Below, piece after piece: positions 29,401-40,700 of a stretch of DNA of 64,000 bases (position 1 is its first letter; every line of letters begins with the position of its first letter). The stretch spans positions 13,211,651-13,275,650 of the forward strand of contig NC_135563.1 of assembly GCF_964340395.1 (NCBI RefSeq), in the 5' to 3' direction. The notes under the pieces are model-generated. The model searched no databases. It saw nothing but the letters and a program-made list of their open reading frames with translations, and was not told the origin of the DNA. This DNA is from Glandiceps talaboti (Eukaryota; Hemichordata; Enteropneusta; Spengelidae). The translations under genes were made by a program, and so were the position numbers.

Positions 29401-30862
29401 CTGGTGGTGCATATTGAGGGCATTTACACTTGGACCCATTCACCAGAGATACTGTCATATTTGTATTGTGTTCAGCAACCTTCTGAGCACAGATCTTACA
29501 ATGAGACTATCAAGAGTCATAAGACATCGTATGATGATGAAAAATGGACACAGTTCAAGATGTATGTAAATGCTGTAAGGACAGAAATGCAATTCAAACT
29601 TGCAATGGTAAAATGTAAAAATATTAGATAATAACATCCTGAACAAAATAAGCAGAATGTTTTTGACTGGCTGTCAAGACTGCATCTACAGTACCCAGTC
29701 GTCCTCACTTAAGTTAAACAGCACTCCTAGTGGTGAAAACTTTACATTCTTTTGTTTTTCTATTAACTAGGCTATGGTATATTGACAATTTGAATGTTAA
29801 TGATTGTGTTTCAGATCGTCACTTCAGCCAGTTACTTGTTGTCAGATCTATGCATACCTGATACACATCTCAAAACAAGCCAAATTGAGAAATCATCTGA
29901 TGATGATGATGATGATGATGAGGAGGAGGAGGAGGAGGAGGAGGACAAAGATGATAATGATGATGATGAGAATGAGGAGAGTTGCCATAGCAACACTCAT
30001 AGTAGTAGCTATGGAGATGGTGAGAGGGATGAAGAAAACTCAGACTGTTCCAAATCTCTTGAAGTGAAGAGTTTATCTTTACCTTCTAAACACTGGCATT
30101 GGAGAGAAATTGAAAAACGTGGTTCATCAACATCCAGTAACCATGACAACATTAAAGCCCGCAAGTGTGAAGAAGCACTCAATTACATAGTTGTGGTATG
30201 ACACAGTTTGTCTAATAGTTCGGCAGTTTCCACCTCCACTTTCAGTTTAGAATAACTAATTACAACAATACACTGTTTATTACATTTGCATGATAACAAA
30301 TTATATTGTAATATATTAGCATACAGTAATGTGTCCCTGAAAAGATTTATGAAAAACAAGAATTTTTCATATTTTGCAAAGGAAAGAAAAGTGCTTATAC
30401 ATAATGGTCATTAACATATATTTGCATAATCACACTATGTTAATGCAATGATCGAAACCACAGACAAACGTCCTTGTCTGTGAGTAAACTCAACAATGGG
30501 CAAAGATTTGTACCAAGGGAAAAGAAGATGCAAGCCAACATGGCATAACTTTGTAGTAGGGAATATATAATAGAGTCATCATTACACAGCATGTTATGTA
30601 ATCACACAAGTAGATGTATCAACAAAGCTGTAAATTATATTGTCATTTGTGTACTCAGTTTACTAGTATTTGTATATTTTCAAAATGTCCATTACTTACA
30701 TCTATATGCCCTCATATAGTTTACAGCATAGTCAAGATTCTCTAATCTCAAAAATGGATATCACATATCTCCATATCTTATGTTTTGCTTTGACTGTCTG
30801 TCTATCTGTCTGTCTGACTGTCTGACTGTCTGACTGTCTGTCTGTCTGTCTCTGTCTGTCTA

Positions 30863-30893
<31 letters not shown>

Positions 30894-31374
30894 GACTGTC
30901 TATCTGTCTGTCTGTCTGTCTCTGTTTGTCTGACTCTGTCTGTCTGTCTGTCTGTGTATTTGTCTATCCATGTGTGTTTACATATGTGTGTGTATGTATG
31001 TGTTTCTGTGTATATAGGGTTTAACAGCCATAGACAGAGATCTAGACTCCAAGTCATCAACCGGTAGAAGTCCAAGTCATTGTGCTATTGAATTCCCAGA
31101 TGTCAGTCAAAATGAACACAAGTCAACTACCAATCAGAATGATGATGCAGCTGTCAGTCAGGATTATAAAACCATGACTGTTGCTAGGAGACAATTTGCA
31201 CCAGGATCCTGGCAAGAAGAAATGAAATTGACATTGTTACAGAAAGCAAGAGTTGTATGTCAGGCATATGCTAATGTTCTGATGAAACAAAACAAGCTTG
31301 GTGATGTCTTAAGATATTTACAAATGGCTTTGATGTGTCATAGTAAGTAGCATTTCTCTTTCTCATCAACAAAT

Positions 31375-31448
<74 letters not shown>

Positions 31449-34400
31449 CACACACAAACACATACACTACCCACACACACATACATAGACATACACACAC
31501 ATACACACACACTACCCACACACACACATATACACACATATGCACATACTCCCCACACATACATACACACACTACCCACGCACACACACACTACCCACAC
31601 ACACATTCACAGACACATACATACATACATACGTACATACACACCCCACCCTTGCACACACATGCACACATACACTCCCCACACACCACACACATGTGCA
31701 CGCTATGCACACAAACATGCGAATATATGCACACACACATCTGATGTAGCAACACTAACATGTGGAGTACTCTATACATATCTAATCTGATCTGTTATCA
31801 TTTTGAGAACTGATAAATATGTTAGATTGATAGTCTTTGAAAAAATTTTATTGGCATTTTCAAGAAACATATGCTGTCTTTTTTCCATGGCAATATAAAT
31901 ACCCATCAAAATCTTGTCTTCTATACTTTAGGTGCTGTTGTCCATATGTTGTCATCAAATACAGAAAGTGGGATGAGTTCACTGGCAGCCATCTTGAGTT
32001 CATGCGGTGATGTCCATGTCATGCTGGCAGGTCATCCTGAAAATGTATTCAAATACAAAGATCATTTTGTGTTGCCATCACAACATGAACAGATTTTGAC
32101 AGAAAGTATTGAAAGAATAATAAGTGCAAACAGTAAGTTACCTAGCTTTTCAAGAAATAAAGTCCTCATACTGTTTTTAGTAAATCTCAAAGTAATTTGA
32201 CATGGAATTACTATGATAAGTCTTATGAATTGATATCAAAATATTGGCATAAAACTTTTGATTCATGTTAAACCCGATTTTCATGATCAAAATTCACACA
32301 TTTCATACAGAAGAGTTGGACCAGTGATTGAAAATACCATACATATTGTCTCATTGTAGGAGTTCAGTGGGCTGTAAAGTGGCCAGTAACCGTAGAAGAG
32401 TGTTTGGTGAGTAGTGTGAGATGCTATGAAGCATCAATAAATGAAAGTGGCAGTCAGGACAACCCTGAGGATATCATGAATGTGACTCGAAGACTGGGTA
32501 ATGCTAGAAATGAACTCGGTAAACTATATATGAAACAAGCTGTAGATACAGCAGAACAGGTACAGGATGGTGAGTATTTATCATGTGATTGTCATGTGCC
32601 TATCATGTGACTTTCCTGTATGACCTTGTTGATAGGCAATATCTTCATAGTTGAGTGTGGATGGAGTGAAACAGAGCCAAACTTATCCATGGAGATCTCT
32701 CTTATCAAACTCTAACCAACGTAGAAGTCAACCATTGGTTGGTCTGTTTGATTATTGAAAGCATCAAACAAATATGCTTTGTTAGTATATCAGTGTGTTG
32801 GTGATTGGGTGGAGCCTAAGCCATTGTTCAACTGCTCTCAGTAAGATATTTTCTTCCTGAAATCAAAAATTGTAGCAATGAAAGTAGGAAGATTTCTATC
32901 GATTGACTGGGTCGATGGGGGTTGATTTTGAAGTATCCGTAAGAGCTAGTTTGGTTAGAGAGATCTTTATGGATAAGTTTGGTCCCACTTAATTCTACCT
33001 AAACTCAGAAACAAATGGTGGCACTGACATATGAACTGGAAACTTGCAGATTACAAGCCAGACACTTTAATCATTTGACCACCATGGTTCAACTCTAACA
33101 ATAATTTCTTTCATTTAATTTTCATTAAGTGTTGTTCTCATTTCATTTTACAAAAAAACATTCTTGTTTAAAATATATTGGCTTTTTTTCTGTTATTTTA
33201 CAAGATGATGAAAGTCCAAGTAAAGAAGAAGAAATATTATGGAAGAAAAGTTTTGGATATTTTGAAGGTGCTTTGAAAGTATTTGATGCAGTAAATGATA
33301 CAGTGAATCAAGCATTGGTGAACTGTAATGCTGGACGACTTATGAGAATATGTGCCCAAGCCTACAATATCGGAAGATTTAGTCAACAAGAACGACATTA
33401 TTATAACAAAGTAAGGTTACATTTATACACCATGCTCGAGCCTTGTTGAACAAAAATATGCAATTTATACGCTGGTCGTTCTACAAATGTATCTATGTCA
33501 TGACAACACGTGTCCACGTCACTGGATCTGCTGTGTTCAAAATATAAAAATAAACGACTTATTACATTGGAAGCCAATAGAAATGTAAATCTTTTACCTT
33601 GGAAGAGGTGTTGTGGTACTTTATACTCAGGTCATTCTACGTCACAACAATGCATGTCTATGTCACTGGTTTTGCCGTATTTGAAATATGAGTCAAAACA
33701 TTCAAAATTACAATTACTTTCCCCAATTTCTCTAATATTTTTCTTCATTCATTCAGAAAATACTCCTTAGGGCACTCATATTTTTCCTGGCTGAACAAAA
33801 AAATATTGGAGAATAACATCTAATTGTATCGTGTTTATACTATTCACATCTGAGTAGAAATATTGCTTTTTAATCTGGTTGTGATACTGGGTGGCAGGTT
33901 CTAGACAAGAAGGATTGTCTAGTGTGTTATGTGTATAGCACACAGAGTGACTGTTGATGAAACAAGTATAAGAATATGGAAAAGTGCTCAGCTAACCTCC
34001 ATCCTCACCCCACCCCCACCCCCCACCCCCACACACACACACACAGACTACTGGGGTATGCAATTTTAGCAATACAATTTAATTTTCTTCATTTAAACGA
34101 ATCTGAGACTGTCTAACAGACTCAATGACTATGAACTTGTCTTTACCATATTTTTTTTAAAAGATGATGAACTTCGTCTCTTTGAGAACAAGGGATACTT
34201 AAAAGTTTTAATAATTTTATGCAGCAATGGTTGATGGGGAGGCCAATCTGCCCAAACACACTTGTGTCATAATAATTATTGTTGGCCATGCTAACTTGAT
34301 GATACTCTGTCATCAGGATGGTCAGAGTATTAAAACAAGTTTGATTGTCTAGAAACCTGTAGAGTTGAGTTTTGTTGTAACCTTTCTCTTTTGGGTTATT

Positions 34401-37400
34401 GCAGGCAATTAACTATTATCAGACTGCAATGAGACAGTTAGGTGATGAAAACAGCCCAATAAGAGAATCAGTAAGCTGGGAACTATCAACAACATACTTC
34501 ACCATGGCAACATTATTACAAGATAACGCACCATTGGAAGTCATGGCCCAGGAAGAGGTAACAAACTGAATTTCAAGTTTATCAGCCTTTACTCTCATAA
34601 AAAGGTTTATGGGTATGTGCTGCCCAAATGGATCACTTTTTCACACAAAAAATCCCAAAACGCGGGTCGACTTTTCATCAGAAAATTCCCTAATCATAAC
34701 ATAGGAAATGTCTCCATGCTTTAGAAAAATCTTCACAGCAACAGAGTAAAGGTGAATGACAGGAAAATTTTCCTTCTCTCATGACAACTCATGACTGAAA
34801 ATCCCTAACAGTGGGTCTATTTTTGGATTGTACATGGGTACATGTTTTCAACTTGGCCACACCCCCTTATGAAAATATTGAGAGTACCCCCTCTCAACCA
34901 ACCAAACCCCCACCCCCACCCCTTGATATAGTAGGCTGACAATTAAACTAATAAAAAGGATTAAACCATTTCCAGAAAGGGTTTGATGTATCTTTGAACA
35001 GACTGAAATTAACAAAATGTTACAACTACTATTGTGTCTTGACTACTCTAGGTGGAGAAAAACATCAAAGATTGTATGATAAAAGCACTCAAGTATTGTG
35101 ATGTTGGCGAAGGATCACCACGGCAACCAATAACTCAATACAGAGCTGCTACCATTCATCACAGATTGGCATCAATGCATCATAATTCCTACAGGAATCA
35201 GGTAAGGAACTGATTTATATATTATGATGTTGGTTTCCAGGACTGTATAGTTCTATTCAGGAGTGTATCTCTTTTCAGGGCTGTACAGTTCTTTTCAGGA
35301 CTGTGTAGTTCTTTTCAGCAGTGTATCTTTTTTCAGGGCTGTACAGTTCTTTTCAGGACTGTGTAGTTCTTTTCAGCAGTGTATCTCTTTTCAGGGCTGT
35401 ACAGCTCTTTTTAAGGCTGATCAAAATCCAATATCATAAGATCAACCTAGTCCTTCATTTTAAAGTTAGATGACAGATGAATTTACCAAATCACCTTGTT
35501 GTGTTTAGTATGTGTAGTTCATGTCAGTCAAATAAACAATCATTGACATCTTGCCAGTTTTTTTTCCGTAGTTAAGTGACCAAAAGAAAAAACATTGTAG
35601 AACTTTGGCAGAACTCCACTATGGGAAGGCCATCAACCTTTTTCGGGAGTTAGAACGCCCGTCTGAAATGCTTCGAGTAATATTGGAAAGAGTCGCAATG
35701 TGTGAACATCACTTTAATGGTAAGTAGATGTACATCCCTCTTTCAGGCTTTACATAAATTTACATCTCATTTACATAGATTTGCATCTCATTTATGACAA
35801 GATGTTAATCTAGAGAATAACTTCTAGTTCACTTGTGAAGAGAGAGATCTAGCAGGACTTAATTTCTCTTTCATATCTCATTAGGACATTCTTTAATTCA
35901 CATTGTGATTCTCAGTTTCTTGAATGGAAATTTGTGTAGATTTGTACTAAGTTATGTCATATGATGATGTACCGGTGCTCACAGGAATCACACACATTTT
36001 GCAAGATAGCATCTTGTATGTAAACTGTGACATAACCCTTGTTTCTCTTGCTGTCTTCACAGGCCAAAATGCACACAGTGCTAAAATCAAAACAATGCTT
36101 ACAGCATTGGATTTCCTTCTTCAAAGCAAGAAGGCCTTGGAGGACTTGATTAAAAGTGTTGTGCAGGGATACACTAAGAATGAGTCCAAACAGTCATCTA
36201 ACATAGTAGCTAGAACTGAGAAAGACAAAGTTGTGGAAGGAAGAGAAACTGACAATGGTCAGCCTAAAGAACACAAAGTTGTAGAAAGAGATACCACAGG
36301 CAAACATCATTCATGTAATACTAGTCAAGATGAATGCCAGTGTAAAAAATCTACTTCGGTGCAAGACAAACACTCAAAATTAGATTATGAAGAGGCATCT
36401 GAGGAGGCTGAAACAGTTGCTAGGGACAACCAGTGCACCATCAAAGAGCAAGAAGAAATTGAAAAGTTGCTCACTTTTTTACAAGCACGAATGCAGTTTG
36501 TTTTATTACAGCTAGTCAAGTTACATTCAAACAAAAAAAGGTAGGATATCAAATTTATTTATTAGAATCTTTAAATCATTTTATGAACTTAACTTATCAT
36601 ACTAATGGAGAATATTCTTTTTGATAGAGAAGAATTCTATCCAGAAAATTAGATTTTGAACAACCAGTCAGACTGTTTTTCTTCAATTATTAATATCTAT
36701 TGTTTGTCAACTTGCCCTTCAGCAAGGTCAAATGTCAGACACTACAAATAACATATATACATATAACATTAAGATGTGGCATACATCTGTTCTATTGAAA
36801 TATGCAAACATGACATGTTAGAGGGAGGTATACTAGTAGCTGTTTCCTGCACTGTGGTGTTACTTCGCTAGCCCTCATATGAGATCTAAGGATGACACAC
36901 AACCGTGCAGTAAACAGGCAAGGGATATAGATACATGTTGGGTTTGTAAATTCTATCAAAATACATTGTGTAGGCTATGTTATCTTTGAAAGCTTACATG
37001 AATTTGACATGTGTCTACCCAGCACCCAACATAGCAGTTACAGGTACATATGATTTCTTCAAATTCTTGCAAGCCAAATTCTCAATATCTGCAGATATTG
37101 AATTGAGCTATGTCTATACCCAGCACCCAGTATGCCAGTTAGAGGTACATATACATATAACATTCATCGCACGTCAAAATTTTAAATATCTGTAGATAGA
37201 CTGAACTATTTATAGTTTACATTATTTTGTAAAATTGAACAAATCAGAATACTTCGTTGTAGACAATAGGTTTCCATTAATATTTCTTCTTTTTCTTTCC
37301 CATACAGTGATCAGAAACTGTTGATTAAATACAAGAAGATGTATGCCACTTCCTTGTCAAGTAAGGATAAAGACGAAGGAAATTTTACCAGATCCCTTCT

Positions 37401-37443
37401 GAGCATTCTCAATCAGATCACAGAGCTATCTAAAGTAACGTGA
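21902..37443 (+). CDS. EDRF1: Erythroid differentiation-related factor 1 homolog
   Basis: Twenty exons join in frame to 1245 aa (human about 1238): 21902-22003, 22615-22811, 22944-23007, 23709-23834, 24961-25097, 26264-26387, 27080-27201, 27793-28052, 28402-28549, 29178-29247, 29815-30195, 31018-31342, 31932-32132, 32360-32569, 33205-33410, 34405-34557, 35052-35201, 35572-35719, 36063-36540, 37308-37443 (TGA). Landmarks of the family: LKHPPANWLRSG, LDEFDIYRHLL, LWHFEDIQMLLG, NVLTGLDYWLDN, WENPFSVPVAVLLY, PGSWQEEMKL, RLMRICAQA, SWELSTTYFTMAT, QYRAATIHHRLASM. The C-terminal half is helical and TPR-like. An acidic tract at about residues 479-505 is encoded by GAT/GAG repeats. Human EDRF1 is reported to influence globin expression, so an invertebrate must use it otherwise; function here is inferred only by homology. 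AATAAA follows at 37745. All junctions are inferred from phase and homology. Confidence 0.94.
22267..22290. repeat. Perfect 11-bp palindrome in EDRF1 intron 1
   Basis: CATGGAAGTAG and CTACTTCCATG face each other across two bases. The adjoining sequence repeats GTCAAGTCAGTAATAT (about 22200 and 22252), so this may be the core of a small repeat. Confidence 0.6.
23414..23458. repeat. (CAA)n microsatellite in EDRF1 intron 3
   Basis: About 14 CAA units with one CAG interruption. Confidence 0.95.
24150..24620 (+). mobile_element. 5'-truncated LINE 3' end in EDRF1 intron 4
   Basis: The frame 24255-24470 encodes the C-terminal end typical of LINE ORF2 proteins: VETEFHFLTKCPQYQNMRED is the recognisable zinc-knuckle-like tail, then a TAA stop. 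A further 150 bp with CAATAAAGCAAAC resembles a LINE 3' UTR. Reverse transcriptase and endonuclease are missing, so it is dead on arrival. It lies in the same orientation as EDRF1. Outer boundaries are approximate. Confidence 0.72.
26439..26620. repeat. 46-bp tandem repeat in EDRF1 intron 6
   Basis: Units start at 26439, 26486, 26532 and 26578, each with ATTCAAACAGAAAA and CACAAGCTAAGTT or variants. It starts about 50 bp after the exon 6 donor. Confidence 0.92.
27189..27520. repeat. 85-bp tandem repeat spanning the EDRF1 exon 7 donor
   Basis: Four units contain AGTCTGARACTAAG|GTAATT. The GT positions are 27202, 27287, 27372 and 27457, spaced exactly 85 bp. The first unit's left end is the last 13 bases of coding exon 7. 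The other units are intronic copies. Confidence 0.95.
27738..27791. repeat. (CTTT)n tract forming the exon 8 acceptor tract
   Basis: CTTT units run directly into CTTTCAG at 27792, so a microsatellite supplies the polypyrimidine tract for EDRF1 exon 8. Confidence 0.92.
29285..29634 (+). other. Overlapping open frames in EDRF1 intron 10, nature unknown
   Basis: Two frames, 29285-29569 and 29404-29631, overlap. The second has an ordinary protein-like composition (KSHKTSYDDEKWTQFKMYV). It is not in the EDRF1 reading chain, which skips from 29247 to 29815 with matching phases. It may be a decayed mobile-element or pseudogene fragment. I recognise no family. Confidence 0.25.
29895..29972 (+). repeat. 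Coding GAT/GAG repeat, acidic tract of EDRF1
   Basis: Seven GAT codons and about eight GAG codons, then mixed GAT/AAT/GAG, encode an Asp/Glu-rich tract inside exon 11. Human EDRF1 has an acidic region at a comparable place, so acidity is conserved but length is probably free to vary. Confidence 0.9.
30796..31010. repeat. (CTGT/CTGA)n then GT-rich tract in EDRF1 intron 11
   Basis: A long tetranucleotide array gives way to TGTGTATG repeats and ends at the TATATAG acceptor at 31017. Confidence 0.95.
31374..31742. repeat. (CA)n-rich compound repeat in EDRF1 intron 12
   Basis: About 36 CA units are followed by 300 bp of CACAC/CATACA/CTACCCACAC variants. Long open frames across it are artefacts. 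Confidence 0.95.
32677..32982. mobile_element. Inverted-repeat element in EDRF1 intron 14
   Basis: Ends 32677-32702 (CCAAACTTATCCATGGAGAT...) and 32957-32982 (...ATCTTTATGGATAAGTTTGG) are inverted complements over 26 bp with two mismatches, 306 bp apart overall. The interior is non-coding. No target duplication is evident. It looks like a MITE. Confidence 0.7.
34605..34875. repeat. Probable dispersed repeat in EDRF1 intron 16
   Basis: The stretch has GGGTATGTGCTGCCCAAATGG, AAAATCCC(A/T)AA and GGGTCGA/GGGTCTA motifs recurring with inversions (AAAAATCCCAAAAC, GAAAATCCCTAACAG). It resembles degenerate dispersed repeats of invertebrate genomes; boundaries are vague. Confidence 0.35.
35238..35412. 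repeat. 58-bp tandem repeat rich in acceptor-like motifs, EDRF1 intron 17
   Basis: GTATCT starts at 35265, 35323 and 35381 mark a 58-bp period. Each unit has up to three TTCTTTTCAG or CTTTTCAGG motifs that resemble 3' splice sites. The true acceptor is TTTTCCGTAG at 35571, 160 bp further on. Confidence 0.9.
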
Positions 37444-37744
37444 TACCTACAGATTGGTCATGTCTGTCTGTATGTTGTTACTCTTCTCAGACTAGCCTGC
37501 AATGTCTGCTTTCATTGACATGGTGTTGGTGTTGTTGGTGGTGGTTACAGAACACCATCAATAGCATTACATCTAGGTCAAGATAACCCCATCTGAGATG
37601 ATGAATTTCATAGAGGGCGCTGTTGCAAAGTCTCTTCTCTTCCGTTAGAGATCAGAGCAACAATATAGTCTGCATGGAGAGTTAGTAAACCATAAAGCAG
37701 TCTTGATATGCCTTCAATGACATCCAAACAGTATATTGTTTGAT

Positions 37745-37750
37745 AATAAA
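37745..37750 (+). terminator. EDRF1 poly(A) signal
   Basis: AATAAA lies 302 bp after the EDRF1 stop codon, the first canonical hexamer downstream. Confidence 0.65.
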
Positions 37751-40700
37751 GTACGATACTTCCTAACTGAGTATACTCAAAGGAGTTGGAATATTATTTT
37801 TGTTTTACACTTTATCTGACGTAGTCAGAAGATAGACATCATGCAAGGGTCTGGACAACCACCGAGACTAGATTATTTCTAGTGACAAACAACGCAACAA
37901 ATCATTTGCAGTGTCAGTGATTAATTTAATTTAGCGAAAGTACATTTCCCATGATGCATCATCCAAGATGGTGGGTTTGCACGTGCCCTCTTACAAAGAA
38001 TGTCAAAATAATGTATATTCTTGAAAAAGCTCACATTTTACAAGATATAGTCACTTGACAAACACATTGAGACAGATTGTGACCAACAACTATCAAAGCT
38101 GTGTTATCAAGTAAAAGATAAAGAATGTCAACCCATGACAAAAGTGTTATATCTCAATTAAAAGATGATGTTGCCCCTGTCCTGGTAAATTTGCCCATCA
38201 ATTTATCATTTTTAATAACATATCTCCATATGGATTCATGCACACCTGCACTGACATTGGAATATATAGACAGATATATTGCCATGTCGGACAAATAGAC
38301 AGACAGACATTTGGCCATGACAGACAAACAGTCCGACACTTTGCCATGCCTGACAGACAGACAGACAGATATGTTGCCACGCCAGACAAACAGACTTTGC
38401 CATGCCAAATAAACAGACAAAATCTTTGCCAGGACAGACAGACAAACACTTTGCCATACCTATACCATCACATGTTAATCAGTTCAGTTGTGTGACTGAA
38501 GTATACTATAGTAATCTACTTGACACAGTGGTGAGTGCTGAAATGATTAGTTATTGTAGATGCTTCATATCAAGTACATACCTGTGATATATGCCATTGT
38601 ACATGTTCCGGCCTGTTAATATGTATAAAGTAACATTTGTAATCACTGTGTGTATTATGTGTGACTATATATATATGTACGATTGTGTCATGAATATCAA
38701 TGACTCAATGTCATTTATTTGTAGGCTAACATTCAGACTTAACAACCAGACTCAAAGTAGAGAGGAGCTTTCACAGTTTTAAATTGATTATAACATGCCT
38801 CAAGAAGACATGTTTATTTTCAGGGGGAAAAGTCACTGGAATTTGTTTTTCAACAATAAAACAAAATCTTCTGATCACCCCACTGTACTTTAAAAGGTGC
38901 TAACCATGGTGTTCAAAAATCTCCAATGACGTCATTACTTGGCGAGCGAAATTACGTCATCAAATCATTTACATATTTTGTAATATGGCCTTTGAAAGTT
39001 GTCCCAGTTGATTGCAGTGATTTAACTATGTAACTGGGTAGACTAATTCAAGAGGTTTGCCTATTAAAGATAAAAACCTATAAATTTTCAGAATGTATCG
39101 TTATGGGTTGCACAAACCATCCGCTTGCTCTTCAATTTGAAATTACAACCAAAAGAGAGGGAGTGTGAACAATGAAGAGGAAATCGTGAGATTTGATAAT
39201 TGATGAGGTTACTGACCTGGTGACATGTACCAAATAAAGGTGTACCTGTGTATATTTACGAATGTCTGTCTAACGTGTGTCTTAAAGGTCCTCACAGGAA
39301 GTCATTTTGCGGCATGGACGAGTCGATAATTTGTTTGGAATTACGCGATAGAAAGTGATGAGATGAGAGGCAAGCAATATCCCCGGCTTCGTGACCTTTT
39401 AAAGTTATTGACAAAGTGTTACAGGTAGAATGCAGCAAGATGACAGACCTTGAATGTTGTTGGAATATGCAGTGATAACTACAAAACAATATTGATATGC
39501 TGATCACAGTCTTAGACTAACAAAATTAGGGAAAGGAAACAAGTGAAACATTGATGTATGAGTTTAAAAGAATATACAAAGGTATTTGGCCATTCACAAT
39601 TGAGCATCACACTTTGTCGAGTGAAAAAAATTACTTCCTCTCCGGAAAAGACTGTGGTCAATAGTATTCTTTCACATCTGCCAAATTACTTAGCAAATAC
39701 ACAAAATGTCGTCTTTGCACGTTTGCCAAATTACATAGCAAATACAGTATATATAAAATGGCTGACTTTGATGAAAGAGATTGTGCGACACATCTCTTTA
39801 TACATTATGTATGTGTGTACAATCACGAAGACCCGCATATTTCATGAAAACCCTTCCAGGCGTCTTGTGTTAAAAAGTCGAGGATTCAATCCCAGGCCTA
39901 GGTTTTCACATTGGTGTTATCATATCAATGGAACCGTAACACTAGTAATCAACAGGAATATTATTCCGTTCTAGACCAACTTTTTTTCTTTAGCTCTGTC
40001 AGACATTGTTATCCACACCTAAATTTTAATCACAAATTTTAACTGGGCCTTAAGTTTTGATTAAGAATGCAAAACTTAAAACATTAATTTGAGTATTCGT
40101 GATAAAATAGATTTCAAAGATAGGCAAGGAAATTACAGTGTTTCGTCGTAAAGAATATAAGTTATAGTTCTACAAGCAGCCTCTATACATGCTATAGGCC
40201 TACTACCATTCTGAGCGTAAAGAGTTCCACCCTAGTAGTTTAAGTTGCGAGATCTAAATACACTGTGTGTTGAGTTTTATAAACGTGTAAAGAAATGTAA
40301 TAGATATTGAGGGATGACGTCATGATAGCATATATGAACATGTGTGTGACATATATTTTATAATGGCCTCGAGTCAAGTCATCTCGGCATTTTTTGGCTC
40401 TTGCCCCTCCCGTATCCCACACGACTGACCCCAACGCAAAAAAGACTGCCTCAAGGAGTTGTCTTACTCCGAGTCAGCTGTGAAGGAAGAATTTTATTGA
40501 TGACTATTTATAGCCATATTTCTTTGCTCTCCTCAGGATTTGTTGTAGTTTGGAAAGTAAAGTCTAGTAACAATTCGGTATTTAAAGTTTTCATTAATAA
40601 AATGGTGGTGATATCTAAGTAGTGTGATTGAGATAGCAATATTAATTGTACGTATAATACCACTGTCTGTGTGAATGTTGGCACTGATTTTGTAGTGATG

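Noticed and set aside
31366-31779. Cys/Val- and His/Thr-rich frames
   Set aside because: Direct translations of the CA-rich repeat in EDRF1 intron 12.
39558-39974. 138-codon frame, with a tRNA B-box-like GGATTCAATCCC near 39891
   Set aside because: No family motifs or splice partners; no A-box or cloverleaf could be found for a tRNA or SINE head.
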